DNA of 64,000 bases from G963665085 sp963665085. GTDB taxonomy: Bacteria; Bacteroidota; Bacteroidia; Bacteroidales; JAAAOM01. The notes under the pieces are model-generated. The model was not told where the DNA came from and made no database searches. It saw only the letters and a program-made list of their open reading frames with translations. Each line of letters begins with the position of its first letter. Positions within the stretch are counted from its first letter, which is position 1. The stretch is from positions 1,674,001-1,738,000 of the forward strand of contig CAXXXS010000001.1 in the NCBI GenBank assembly GCA_963665085.2, read 5' to 3'. Shown in pieces: positions 35,164 to 44,350 of the stretch. The translations under genes and the position numbers were made by a program.

Positions 35164-35781
35164 ATGTATAAAGTTTTTTTTAACGACCGATTCATAACTC
35201 TCACTGATAAAGTACCTACAGAAGAGATAAATATATACCAGGTAATACATCCTTTTACAAACAGGATAAACCTGGAAGAGACTATAGAACATTTTAAAAA
35301 CAATTCCATTAAAAACATGGCTGTTGTTTATAACGATGTTCCATATCTAAAAAAAACATTTTTTTCGTTGTTTAAAAATATTTCTGCTGCAGGGGGATTG
35401 GTTATCAATAAGGAAAAACAATTCCTTATGATTTATCGAAGAGAAAAATGGGATTTACCAAAAGGTAAGGCAGAAAAAAACGAAAGTATTGCAGAAACTG
35501 CTCTTCGAGAAGTATCGGAAGAAACAGGTTTAACTAAACTAAAGCTGGTAGATAAAATTTGTGATACTTATCATACTTATCAAATAGGAACAGATTATGT
35601 TATTAAAGATACAAGCTGGTACCTAATGAAAAGTAAAAAAGAAGAAAAACTTATTCCCCAGGAAAAAGAAGATATTGCTGAAGCCAGATGGGTTAACGAA
35701 CCTGAAGTTGATTTTCTACTTCAAAACTCATTTGGGGCTATCCACGATGTATTTGAAAAATATAGGGCTATGAATAAATAA
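35164..35781 (+). CDS. NUDIX hydrolase
   Basis: 205 aa from the ATG at 35164 (MYKVFFNDRFITL); the ATG at 35155 would add three residues and overlap the pyrE start. Residues 1-75 are an N-terminal extension typical of Bacteroidia members. Residues 75-200 are the NUDIX domain with a full box: GKAEKNESIAETALREVSEE followed by TGL. It should hydrolyse a nucleoside diphosphate derivative; the substrate is not known. It is divergent from pyrE. Confidence 0.9.
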   Translation: MYKVFFNDRFITLTDKVPTEEINIYQVIHPFTNRINLEETIEHFKNNSIKNMAVVYNDVPYLKKTFFSLFKNISAAGGLVINKEKQFLMIYRREKWDLPKGKAEKNESIAETALREVSEETGLTKLKLVDKICDTYHTYQIGTDYVIKDTSWYLMKSKKEEKLIPQEKEDIAEARWVNEPEVDFLLQNSFGAIHDVFEKYRAMNK

Positions 35782-35805
35782 TTTTGTGATAAACAGAAAA
35801 ATGAA

Positions 35806-35857
35806 AGCAGAAAGTCAAAAGCATTTGCTTAGAGCTTTAGACTTTTAACTTTCTGCT
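35806..35857. repeat. Inverted repeat between convergent NUDIX and MBL genes
   Basis: Arms AGCAGAAAGTCAAAAG and CTTTTAACTTTCTGCT pair over 16 bp with one mismatch across a 20-base loop. It may serve as a shared transcription end, although no long T-run follows directly. Confidence 0.65.
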
Positions 35858-35922
35858 ATTGTAATACTTGCAACTGCAAAAAAAATGATCCACATCCGAA
35901 TTTATTTCGGAGGTTTTAAGCT

Positions 35923-36774
35923 TTAATTAAGTTCTTTCTTCCAGTCTTCAAGAGAAAAAGTTTTATCAACACGTACCCCTTTCGGTGTTGATTTTAGGGT
36001 ACAACATTCCTGGTAAATATCATGCTCAAAAAACAACACATAGTTATTTTCAACTGCTTCATTTAAGAATTTTTCTTTTTCTTCCAATCCTTCAATGGGT
36101 TTCATATCATACGCAGTTAGCCATGCTAATGGAATATTTGCAACAGCAGGAATAAGATCGCCTGTGTATACAATGGTTTGGCCTTTATAGGTAATGAAAG
36201 GAATTGCTTGTCCCTCTGTATGTCCCACAAAAGTCCTAATCTCAATATTTTCGGTTAACTTATATCCATTTGCCAAGAACCGAAGATGTCCACTTTCTTC
36301 AATCGGCAGTATATTTTCTTTTAAAAATGAAGCTTCTTCCCTCGCATTTGGATAAACTGCAGCATACCACTGTTCTTTACTTACCCAATAATTTGCATTT
36401 GGAAATGTTAAAACGGCTTTTCGTTCATCATTATACTGAACTGCACCACCGCAGTGGTCAAAATGAAGATGCGTAAAAACAACATCTGTTATATCATTAA
36501 CAGTTAAGTTTCTTTCTTTTAAAATTTCATCGAATGTCCGGGCTTCGCTGATAAAATAATGGCTAAAAAACTTTTCATCCTGTTTATCTCCCATTCCTGC
36601 ATCGATAATTATCTTTTTATCTCCATCAATAATTAACAAGCTACGCATTGAAAGCGTTACATAATTATTCTCATCTGCTTCGTAAACTTTATTCCATAAA
36701 ACTTTAGGAACAACACCAAACATCGCTCCTCCATCCAATCTCAAATTTCCTGTGTTAAAAGAAAATATTTCCAT
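35923..36774 (-). CDS. MBL-fold metallo-hydrolase
   Basis: 283 aa, no signal peptide. Metallo-beta-lactamase motifs: VVFTHLHFDHCGGAVQYN (HxHxDH), FVGHTEGQ, VYTGDLIPAVANIPLAW and FFEHDIYQECC. Both zinc sites appear intact. Related proteins include quorum-quenching lactonases and many hydrolases of unknown substrate. Its ATG directly abuts the stop codon of the PD40/SPOR/OmpA gene (TAGATG), so translation is coupled. Confidence 0.9.
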   Translation of the reverse strand: MEIFSFNTGNLRLDGGAMFGVVPKVLWNKVYEADENNYVTLSMRSLLIIDGDKKIIIDAGMGDKQDEKFFSHYFISEARTFDEILKERNLTVNDITDVVFTHLHFDHCGGAVQYNDERKAVLTFPNANYWVSKEQWYAAVYPNAREEASFLKENILPIEESGHLRFLANGYKLTENIEIRTFVGHTEGQAIPFITYKGQTIVYTGDLIPAVANIPLAWLTAYDMKPIEGLEEKEKFLNEAVENNYVLFFEHDIYQECCTLKSTPKGVRVDKTFSLEDWKKELN

Positions 36775-38604
36775 CTATCTTTTTTTGTAAATAATAAATT
36801 CAACTTTCCTGTCTATTTCATTTTCCAGACTACTATATTCAAGGGGTGTCGTATCTCTATCTCCGCTATATTTCTCGCCATAACTCCTGATTATAATCCT
36901 ATTTTCAGATATACCCTTACCAACAAAATAGTTTTTCATTGTTCTCCCTCTTTCTGTTGAAAGAGCCAGGTTATAATCAGAACTTCCCCAATAATCTGCG
37001 AATGCAAAAATAGCTAATTGATAATTTATGTCCTTATCTATTAAACTAACAATCTCATTTAGCAGACTGCTAATCTTATTTGACTCATCAAAAGAGTTAA
37101 GATCAAAATATATTTCCTGTTGCTCAATAATCTCCCAATTACCCGGTATATCTTTATTAATCGATTTATATTCTTTTCTTACTTCCTGATATTGAGCCCG
37201 GATTGCATCCATCAATATTAGTTTCTCATCTTGTTTATAAGCAGCAATAAAAGCATCCTTAACACCTGATTCTTTTTTGAACTTATCAGCCACAAAATAA
37301 TTGTCAAATTCTCCAATATAGTATTTATGCCATCCTTCCTCCTGAAACATTAAAACCGGATTATACCCTTTGTATTTTAGCTTTAATTCTTTTTCTGATA
37401 ATTGTTTCTTGCTGGCAGCAATTTGTACCCTGTAAACTAAATTATTTTGATGTTTTATTTCCATTTCTTGTTGTTGGATCGGTTGCTTATTTTCTTTAGA
37501 AACACTTTCAATCGATTCGTCCGTTTTATTCTGTGTTCCTTCATCCAGGTTTAAAGAAATATCCACCGGTTCAACTATATCGTCATATATTTCTTTTTTT
37601 TCATCATCATAAAAAACGCTTTTAACAAGTTCTTGTATGGAACCAAAATCCAAATCAAACCGATAAATATCTTCCTGGCTTGTATCTTCTCGATTTGAAG
37701 AAAAGTACCCATAATCTCCATCAGCAGAAATTATTAAAGAAAAATCATCCTCCTCCGAATTAATAGGAGTTCCAAGATTTAAAGGTGCTGAAGTATTATT
37801 CAAGGTTGTTATATACACATCAAATTTTCCAACTCCTCCTGGCCTGTTTGAAGTAAAAATTAAAATAGAGTCTTGAAACAAATATGGGAAATATTCATCA
37901 TTTTGACTGTTTATCCTGTCTCCCATATTTTCAGGAGGTGACCAAAAACCTCTGTTTTGTTTGGTTATGTACAAATCTGTACCACCATTTCCATCAGAAA
38001 GATCAGATGCAAAAATTACTGTATTACCATCGGACGATACTGTTGGGTGCATGGATGAAAACCCCTGGACATTAAATGAAAGCATATCCAGTGTATACAA
38101 TTTATTTGAAGAAGTATCGATATCCGAATTAAAAATGCGTAATCCGTTAAGTTTATCTTTTTCTTTGATCTTACCACTCAGTGAAGATGTATACTTACTC
38201 AACAACATTTTATTATCGTTATTATAAAAAGTGAATGCTCCTTCGTAGTAAACATAACCAATTAACTCGTTAAAATAAACAGGGTCTGAGTAAGAATCAT
38301 TTTTGATATTTACAAAAAAAATATCAGCATTTGTATTACTGATGAAACCAGAAGGTATTTTCTCCGACTTTTCCCGATTTGAATAAAAAATTATACCATC
38401 CTTATAAAAAACAGGACAAAAATCTGACTTACGACTATTAAAATTCAATCTGAAAATTTTTACGTTCGAAGTATCTTTTAAAAAGATATTTGTTGATTCT
38501 TCATCCAAATCCTGGGTAAATGATGGTAACACAGAAATAATAATTGCACTACAGAAAAAAAACATTCTATAAAACGATACAATATTGAAAGAACTGTGCT
38601 TCAT
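36775..38604 (-). CDS. Outer-membrane PD40 repeat, SPOR and OmpA-domain protein
   Basis: 609 aa with signal sequence (residues 12-31). Residues 45-330 contain TolB/PD40 beta-propeller repeats (MHPTVSSDGNTVIFASDLSD, YFPYLFQDSILIFTSNRPGG, DFSLIISADGDYGYFSSNRE). Residues 390-470 form a SPOR domain (LVYRVQIAASKKQLSEKELK, GWHKYYIGEFDNYFVADKF). Residues 495-609 form an OmpA-like peptidoglycan-binding domain (IYFDLNSF, YWGSSDYNLALSTERGRTMK). It resembles PorE-type envelope proteins but lacks their TPR part and adds SPOR, so two peptidoglycan-binding modules are combined. A possible -7 box (TAAATTTG, 38639-38632) lies 28 bp upstream. Confidence 0.9.
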   Translation of the reverse strand: MKHSSFNIVSFYRMFFFCSAIIISVLPSFTQDLDEESTNIFLKDTSNVKIFRLNFNSRKSDFCPVFYKDGIIFYSNREKSEKIPSGFISNTNADIFFVNIKNDSYSDPVYFNELIGYVYYEGAFTFYNNDNKMLLSKYTSSLSGKIKEKDKLNGLRIFNSDIDTSSNKLYTLDMLSFNVQGFSSMHPTVSSDGNTVIFASDLSDGNGGTDLYITKQNRGFWSPPENMGDRINSQNDEYFPYLFQDSILIFTSNRPGGVGKFDVYITTLNNTSAPLNLGTPINSEEDDFSLIISADGDYGYFSSNREDTSQEDIYRFDLDFGSIQELVKSVFYDDEKKEIYDDIVEPVDISLNLDEGTQNKTDESIESVSKENKQPIQQQEMEIKHQNNLVYRVQIAASKKQLSEKELKLKYKGYNPVLMFQEEGWHKYYIGEFDNYFVADKFKKESGVKDAFIAAYKQDEKLILMDAIRAQYQEVRKEYKSINKDIPGNWEIIEQQEIYFDLNSFDESNKISSLLNEIVSLIDKDINYQLAIFAFADYWGSSDYNLALSTERGRTMKNYFVGKGISENRIIIRSYGEKYSGDRDTTPLEYSSLENEIDRKVEFIIYKKR

Positions 38605-38668
38605 TTTATTGTCTAGAATTTAAGTTGATAACAAATTTAAAGAAAAATCATTATTCATAAATTTATTT

Positions 38669-38682
38669 CATAACATGTTATG
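38669..38682. promoter_or_regulatory. Perfect 14-bp palindrome upstream of mpl
   Basis: CATAACATGTTATG lies between the divergent OmpA-domain and mpl genes. It could be a dimeric regulator site; no regulator is suggested by context. Confidence 0.35.
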
Positions 38683-38764
38683 AGCCCTATACACAACCTT
38701 TTTTATTCTTAAATTAGTAAATTAATAACGTTTCAAATCGAAAAAATATAACAGAAAATTTATT

Positions 38765-40120
38765 ATGAAAAATATACACTTTATTGCAATAGGCGGGGCT
38801 GCAATGCATAACCTGGCCATCGCCCTACATAAAAAAGGTTATAAAATTACAGGTTCTGATGATGAAATTTTTAATCCATCAAAAGGTAGGCTAGAGAAAT
38901 ATGGTTTGCTTCCAACTGATTTTGGCTGGTATCCGGAAAAAATAAATTCTGAACTTGATATGATAATCCTAGGCATGCATGCCAGAAAGGATAATCCTGA
39001 AATGTTAAAAGCAAAAGAATTAAATATTCCAATCTATTCTTTTCCTGAATTTATTTATGAACAAACAAAAAATAAAACTCGTGTTGTTATTGGTGGTAGC
39101 CACGGAAAAACAACCATCACTGCCATGGTTATGCATGTATTGAAATATGCTGGGATTAGTTTTGATTACCTGGTTGGTTCTCAACTTGAGGGATTCGAAA
39201 CCATGGTAGATTTTTTTCCTGATTCTGAAATTGCGGTTATCGAAGGCGATGAGTACCTTACTTCACCAATTGATCCGCGTCCTAAATTTTTCCTTTACAA
39301 ACCAAATATTGCCTTGATTTCAGGCATTGCATGGGATCATATTAATGTTTTTCCAACTTTTGATATTTATGTTGAACAGTTTAAGAAGTTCACCGAACTA
39401 ATTGAACCTAACGGTACACTTGTTCATTATGATGGAGACAGCAACTTATCAAAAATAGCTGAAAATGTGAGAAAAGATATTACTACAATAGGCTATACTG
39501 CACATACCGCAAAAGTAAAGGATGGCTCAACCTATTTAATAAATAATAACAAAGAGTATCCATTAAAGATATTTGGTTCGCATAACCTTCAAAATATCCA
39601 GGGTGCATACCATATCTGCAAAAAATTGAATGTCCCTGAGGAGAAATTCTATGAGGCCATGTCAGAATTTATGGGAACGAAAAAAAGGCTCGAATTGGTT
39701 GAAGATGGAAAAACATCAAAATTATATATTGACTTTGCCCATTCTCCATCAAAAGTAAGAGCCACTATTAAAAGTGTAAGAGAACAATATCCTGAAAAAA
39801 ATCTAATTGCCTGTCTGGAACTTCATACTTTTAGCAGCTTAAAAATGGATTTTCTCCCTGAATACAATAGCAGCATGGATGATGCAGATATCCCCATTGT
39901 TTACTTTAATGAAAATGTAATTAGACACAAAAAGCTCGAGTCTCTTTCAACATATAATGTTCTTAAAGCCTTCAATAACAACAAACTTATAGTTTACAAA
40001 GATTTAACAGAATTACAAAACTATTTAACGTCCTGCACGTATGAGAATACAATTCTATTACTTATGAGCTCTGGGAATTTCTCAGATCTCGATATAGATT
40101 TGTTAAGGCAATTTTTTTAA
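38765..40120 (+). CDS. mpl: UDP-N-acetylmuramate:L-alanyl-gamma-D-glutamyl-meso-diaminopimelate ligase
   Basis: 451 aa. Mur-ligase architecture: N-terminal Rossmann part HFIAIGGAAMHNLAIALHKK and GSDDEIFNPSKGRLEKYGL, ATP loop VVIGGSHGKTTITAMVMHVL, and the central-domain motif YKPNIALISGIAWDHINVFP. The C-terminal domain has DFAHSPSKVRATIKS. The specific sequence fits Mpl rather than MurC. It attaches recycled murein tripeptide to UDP-MurNAc. Followed 24 bp later by a small gene on the same strand. Confidence 0.93.
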   Translation: MKNIHFIAIGGAAMHNLAIALHKKGYKITGSDDEIFNPSKGRLEKYGLLPTDFGWYPEKINSELDMIILGMHARKDNPEMLKAKELNIPIYSFPEFIYEQTKNKTRVVIGGSHGKTTITAMVMHVLKYAGISFDYLVGSQLEGFETMVDFFPDSEIAVIEGDEYLTSPIDPRPKFFLYKPNIALISGIAWDHINVFPTFDIYVEQFKKFTELIEPNGTLVHYDGDSNLSKIAENVRKDITTIGYTAHTAKVKDGSTYLINNNKEYPLKIFGSHNLQNIQGAYHICKKLNVPEEKFYEAMSEFMGTKKRLELVEDGKTSKLYIDFAHSPSKVRATIKSVREQYPEKNLIACLELHTFSSLKMDFLPEYNSSMDDADIPIVYFNENVIRHKKLESLSTYNVLKAFNNNKLIVYKDLTELQNYLTSCTYENTILLLMSSGNFSDLDIDLLRQFF

Positions 40121-40144
40121 GAAACACTCTAATTATTCAAGGTT

Positions 40145-40705
40145 ATGGAAGTTAAAGGTACAGCTGTTAAGTCTATTTCCAGTTACGTTAAATTAAACTA
40201 TGATACCAGGTATAAGGAATGGTTTGACAACCTGGATAAAGACACACAAAAAATTATGATGGGGCCTATTTTACCAACAGATTGGTATGATGTTGAAAAA
40301 GCAACTGTAAAACCTACTGTAACCATGGGCAAACTTTTTTTCTATGGAGACACAGAAAAAGCAGCATGGGAATCTGGCAGATATAGTGCAGAAATAGCTT
40401 TAAAAGGGATTTATAAATTTTTTGTAAAAGCATCTTCCCCTTCTTTTATTATTTCCAGGGCAAGTAGAGTTTTCTCAACGTATTACAGGCCTTGTTCATT
40501 ATCAACAGCATCAACCTCGAATAATTCACTGCAATTGCATCTGGAAAGTAATGGTATAGATAAGACCTGTGTTGTTACTCAAGCAAGAATTGCGGGATGG
40601 ATAGAAAGGGCATTAGAAATTTCAGGATGTGATAATGTGGAAATAACTTTTCCTGAATCGATGACAAGAGGAGACAGAAAAACAATTTTTGACATAAAAT
40701 GGTAA
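40145..40705 (+). CDS. Conserved protein resembling the TIGR02265/DUF2378 ligand-binding group
   Basis: 186 aa, no signal peptide. Features include GTAVKSISSYVKLNYDTRYK, a Pro-rich ILPTDWYDVEKATVKP segment, GRYSAEIALKGIYKFF and the C-terminal ITFPESMTRGDRKTIFDIKW. The layout (helical N-half, then a beta-rich half ending in a strand) recalls heme-NO-binding or V4R-like domains and the myxobacterial TIGR02265 family. The ligand is unknown and the assignment tentative. It probably shares the mpl transcript. Confidence 0.65.
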   Translation: MEVKGTAVKSISSYVKLNYDTRYKEWFDNLDKDTQKIMMGPILPTDWYDVEKATVKPTVTMGKLFFYGDTEKAAWESGRYSAEIALKGIYKFFVKASSPSFIISRASRVFSTYYRPCSLSTASTSNNSLQLHLESNGIDKTCVVTQARIAGWIERALEISGCDNVEITFPESMTRGDRKTIFDIKW

Positions 40706-40722
40706 ATATTTTTGCGTTTTTT

Positions 40723-40752
40723 TTTGTCGGAATAAAAAAAATACTACTTTTG
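40723..40752 (+). promoter_or_regulatory. Promoter of tRNA-Glu
   Basis: TTTG at 40723-40726, 18 bp, then TACTTTTG at 40745-40752. It fits the Bacteroidota consensus, and the mature tRNA begins 30 bp downstream. Confidence 0.75.
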
Positions 40753-40782
40753 CAGTCCCTAAACAATAGGAGAACAAAAAAT

Positions 40783-40854
40783 GGTCCGTTCGTCTAGGGG
40801 TTAGGACGCCAGGTTTTCATCCTGGTAACAGGGGTTCGATTCCCCTACGGACTG
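40783..40854 (+). tRNA. tRNA-Glu (anticodon TTC)
   Basis: 72 nt folding as a cloverleaf. The acceptor stem GGTCCGT pairs with ACGGACT (first pair G-T), and the D-arm begins GTCTAGGGG. The anticodon stem CCAGG/CCTGG encloses the loop TTTTCAT with anticodon TTC, and the T-arm is AGGGG-TTCGATT-CCCCT. CCA is not encoded. It has its own promoter and terminator. Confidence 0.97.
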
Positions 40855-40868
40855 CTTAAAATAAATTA

Positions 40869-40906
40869 AAACCCTTGAAAATAAAAGTTTTCAAGGGTTT
40901 TTTGTT
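40869..40906. terminator. Bidirectional terminator between tRNA-Glu and the SGNH hydrolase gene
   Basis: Perfect 13-bp stem AAACCCTTGAAAA / TTTTCAAGGGTTT with a 6-base loop, followed by TTTTGTTTT on the plus strand and preceded by AATTTTATT read on the minus strand. It can serve the tRNA and the convergent gene. Confidence 0.9.
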
Positions 40907-41587
40907 TTATAGTATTTTGTTTAATACTCCTTCAACAATAGGTTCCATAATTTTATAACCGTCTAGGTTTGGATGAACACTATCTTTTGCTAATTTTTCT
41001 TTTAGCCCTTTTTCATTATCAACCATTGCAGAATAGTAATCAACATAAGGGATGTTTTGTGATTGGGCATATGATTTTATCATCTTGTTTAATTCTATTA
41101 CATCATCAGCTGGTTTTTTTTCAGGTCTCCAGGAAATTTGGTTGGCAGGTAAAACAGAACATAATACCACTTTAATTTTATTTGTCTTTGCAATTTCTGC
41201 CATTGACATTATATTATTCATTGTCATTTCAAGGGTAGAAGGCCCTGTGTTTCCAGCTATATCATTAATTCCGGCAAGAATTACAACCGCAGCAGGATTT
41301 AAGTCTACTACATCCTGCCTGAAACGGATCAACATTTGAGGTGTTGTCTGGCCGCTTATTCCACGATCTACATAAGGTTTTCCTTCAAAAAATTCAGGAT
41401 GGATGTTTATCCATGCATCGGTAATTGAATTACCCATAAATACAACTCTTTTCTCATTCTTCGTGGGCACAGAAAGTTCTGCATTTTTATCTTGGTAACG
41501 CTCTAGGTTTGGCCAATCTTGCGCATTTATTGTACTTTCAAATAATAAAGAGGATAACATAATAATGATTAAACTTGATTTTTTCAT
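40907..41587 (-). CDS. Secreted SGNH/GDSL-type hydrolase
   Basis: 226 aa with signal peptide (LIIIMLSSLLFESTINAQ). Motifs: block I VVFMGNSITDAW with the catalytic Ser, block II GISGQTT, block III ILAGINDIAGN and block V KDSVHPNLDGY with catalytic Asp and His. The likely role is deacetylation of carbohydrates or ester hydrolysis in the periplasm; the substrate is not evident. Stand-alone gene. Confidence 0.92.
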   Translation of the reverse strand: MKKSSLIIIMLSSLLFESTINAQDWPNLERYQDKNAELSVPTKNEKRVVFMGNSITDAWINIHPEFFEGKPYVDRGISGQTTPQMLIRFRQDVVDLNPAAVVILAGINDIAGNTGPSTLEMTMNNIMSMAEIAKTNKIKVVLCSVLPANQISWRPEKKPADDVIELNKMIKSYAQSQNIPYVDYYSAMVDNEKGLKEKLAKDSVHPNLDGYKIMEPIVEGVLNKIL

Positions 41588-41757
41588 GGTTATTTAATTT
41601 TTAATAAAAACACTTTGTTAAAATATACGTCTCAAAAGTACTAATTCCTGAGGCATCAGCACAACGTAATTATTGTAAGGATTCTTTTTTTAAGAAAAGA
41701 GAATTCTCTCTTTTCTAGACGAAAGCCCTATCTTCGTAAAAAATTAGAATTTAAAAT

Positions 41758-42408
41758 ATGCTTTTTGAGAATTATATATTTGACCTTGATGGCACACTAA
41801 CCGATTCAAGGTTAGGAATATTTAACTCGTTGGTTTACGCGTTGGAACAGATGAATGCATCAGGGATCCCTGACGATTTGCCAGCCGGATTTATTGGCCC
41901 TCCGCTACAAAAAGGTTTTGAACAGGTTTTTGGGATGAACGATGCAGAGGTGAAACAAGCAGTACGTCTTTTCCGGGATTATTATAACGACCGCGGATGG
42001 ATGGAAAACATGCCCTATGCTGGCATCATAGATTTATTGGAAGAACTTTCTTGTTCCAATGCTAATGTTTACGTGGCAACAGCCAAACTTGAAGATTATG
42101 CGAGACGTATTATTTCTCATTTTGATATGGATAAGTACGTTGCAAAACTTTACGGGACTAGTTATGACGAGAAGCAAGCAGGAAAAACTCATATTATAGA
42201 ACGCGCTGTTTTAGAAAACCGATTGAACAAAGAAACAACAGTTGTTATCGGTGACACACATTATGATATACAGGGGGCAAGAGATATTGAGCTAAAGTCG
42301 ATTGCTGTTGGGTATGGGTTTTCAAACGAAGCGGATTTAATGGCGTTTTCACCTGATTATTTTGCCAGGGAGGTGGAAGATTTGTATGAGGTGATCTTTA
42401 ATTCGTAG
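41758..42408 (+). CDS. HAD-family hydrolase (phosphoglycolate phosphatase-like)
   Basis: 216 aa, cytoplasmic. HAD motifs: motif I FDLDGTLTDSRLGI (catalytic Asp pair), a helical cap (about 15-80, GFIGPPLQKGFEQVFG), motif II VYVATAKLE, and motif IV GDTHYDIQGARDI. Typical length for the PGP-like subgroup. The substrate cannot be told from sequence. TATCTTCG at 41729-41736 is a near match to the -7 box. Confidence 0.9.
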   Translation: MLFENYIFDLDGTLTDSRLGIFNSLVYALEQMNASGIPDDLPAGFIGPPLQKGFEQVFGMNDAEVKQAVRLFRDYYNDRGWMENMPYAGIIDLLEELSCSNANVYVATAKLEDYARRIISHFDMDKYVAKLYGTSYDEKQAGKTHIIERAVLENRLNKETTVVIGDTHYDIQGARDIELKSIAVGYGFSNEADLMAFSPDYFAREVEDLYEVIFNS

Positions 42409-42525
42409 TTAATGGATAATTTTTATCCAATACTTTTTAAATAAGTGCTAAACCAACCGATAATTGGATGTTGATCATGAATGACATCTTGTGGTTAGCA
42501 AAACCTGAAGACCTATCAGCATTTG

Positions 42526-43761
42526 CTAAGCCTTTCTTTTTAATTCAATAACAGTTACTTCAGGAGGCATACCAATTCTACCAGAAAGAGCAATAAAACC
42601 AATTCCTCTGTTAACATAAAGGTATTGTCCATCCTGTTCGTACAATCCATGCCACTCTTTGTATCTGTATTTAACAGGGCTCCATTTAAACCAGGGAGTT
42701 AGGATTCCCATTTGCATTCCATGCGTGTGGCCCGATAGTACCAAGTTAATATGTTTATAATTTATAACTTCTGCTTTCCAATGAGAAGGATCGTGGCTAA
42801 GTAACACGGTGAAATCAGACTGGACACTGTCAGGTATCGCTTTTTTAATGTCTCCATACTGGGGGAATGGAGGCTCTCCCCAGTTCTCAACACCTGCAAT
42901 AACAAGTTTCTTCCCATCAATATTTATTGTGTCATGTGAATTAAGAAGCATGTTAAACCCGATCTCTTTCTGGTATTCAACCAATTTTTTTGTGTCGTTG
43001 TATTTATCCTGTTTGTCATTCCACGAGAAATATTCGCTGTAATCATGGTTTCCTAATACAGAATATTTACCGTATTTGGCTTTAAGTTTTTCTAAAGTTG
43101 GCAGAAAACGTACTACTTCATCAGAAAAGTTATTCACCATATCACCTGTAAAAAGGAGGACATCGGGTTCCAGATTATTAATATATTCAACAGCTTTGTC
43201 AACCTGTTTTTCGTGTTTCCAAAAACTACCGATATGAAAATCAGAAATTTGTACCAACCGAACACCTTCAAGTTCTTTAGGGAGATTTTCTACTTCAAGT
43301 TTCACATGTTCAGTTTTAAAATTGAATTTATTCCAGATAACCCCCTGAAGAGCAGCAATAAATAGGAAAGCTGTAAATGTTAGCCCTACCTTAAGAATAA
43401 TTCCCGGTTTTGCCAATGATAAGTTTGCTTCCGATACTTTATTAATTATCCAGACAATGGAATTTATGATTTGATCAATAATGACAAAAACAGAAAAATT
43501 TAGTTTTGGCAGGTAAAAAATAGCCATCATGCTTACAAGGAAGTAATATTTATTGTTAATCATCATCGTTTTTACATCCAGATTAGCAAATGCGATGTAA
43601 GCTGCATATGAAATAATTATTATCGGGATTAACCAATAAGAGATAGTAATCAACCTGCTTGTTAATACATTGGTGTTTTGGTAAAATCGATAAAAGGAAC
43701 GAAATGTAATTAAATCAATTATTAGAACAAGGGTTGAAATAACAAAGAATATACGCGCCAT
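42526..43761 (-). CDS. Membrane-anchored metallophosphoesterase
   Basis: 411 aa. Residues 1-145 hold four hydrophobic segments. Residues 165-411 are a calcineurin-like phosphoesterase: VQISDFHIGSFWKHEKQVD, VLLFTGDMVNN, YSVLGNHDYSEYF, VLLSHDPSHWKAE and LVLSGHTHGMQMG, with all metal ligands visible. It resembles the YkuE/YaeI group, but the substrate is unknown. The domain faces the side after the fourth helix. Confidence 0.9.
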   Translation of the reverse strand: MARIFFVISTLVLIIDLITFRSFYRFYQNTNVLTSRLITISYWLIPIIIISYAAYIAFANLDVKTMMINNKYYFLVSMMAIFYLPKLNFSVFVIIDQIINSIVWIINKVSEANLSLAKPGIILKVGLTFTAFLFIAALQGVIWNKFNFKTEHVKLEVENLPKELEGVRLVQISDFHIGSFWKHEKQVDKAVEYINNLEPDVLLFTGDMVNNFSDEVVRFLPTLEKLKAKYGKYSVLGNHDYSEYFSWNDKQDKYNDTKKLVEYQKEIGFNMLLNSHDTINIDGKKLVIAGVENWGEPPFPQYGDIKKAIPDSVQSDFTVLLSHDPSHWKAEVINYKHINLVLSGHTHGMQMGILTPWFKWSPVKYRYKEWHGLYEQDGQYLYVNRGIGFIALSGRIGMPPEVTVIELKRKA

Positions 43762-43901
43762 GTATTATATTTTAAACTTAAATTATGTTATTATTACTAT
43801 GACTCACCTGTTGCTTAAATATTGCATTTTGATGAGTAAAATTTTTTCTTTAGAAAGAAACGTTTGTAAATATCGAATTGTTAAATCTACAATAAAAGAC
43901 G

Positions 43902-44303
43902 ATGAATAATTATCTTTTTGTTTACGGGACATTAATGAAAAAATATACGGGGTATGCACCAATTAATTTGGAAGACTTTGGAAAATATATTTGTGAAGGA
44001 TTTATAAATGGTAGAATGTATGAAATTGATAATTATCCCGGGGTAATAAGAAGTCAAAATCCTCAGGATAAGATTTATGGCGAATTATTTTTATTGTCTG
44101 ATTTTGAAGCTTCAATTCAGAAGCTTGATGTCTATGAAGATTATTTCCCGGAAAATTTAGGCGAGTCATTATACTTAAGAAAGATTGAAGATATTTATTT
44201 GTCTGATGGAGAAATAAAGCCTGCCTGGATTTATCTTTTTAATAAAGAGGTTAATGTAGAAAAACGAATTTTATCAGGTAATTATCTTGATTTTTCTTGT
44301 TAG
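43902..44303 (+). CDS. Gamma-glutamylcyclotransferase (AIG2-like) family protein
   Basis: 133 aa. Starts MNNYLFVYGTLMKKYTGY with the family YGTLM motif. It continues GFINGRMYEIDNYPGVI and KIYGELFLLSDFEASIQKLD. The catalytic Glu expected in the central strand is consistent with the VYEDYFPENLGE region. It may cleave gamma-glutamyl amines or peptides; the substrate is unproven. It sits 47 bp upstream of the FAD protein, possibly in one transcript. Confidence 0.88.
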   Translation: MNNYLFVYGTLMKKYTGYAPINLEDFGKYICEGFINGRMYEIDNYPGVIRSQNPQDKIYGELFLLSDFEASIQKLDVYEDYFPENLGESLYLRKIEDIYLSDGEIKPAWIYLFNKEVNVEKRILSGNYLDFSC

Positions 44304-44350
44304 ATTAGACAATTCAAATTCATAAACTACTTTTTAATAACAAAACAATT

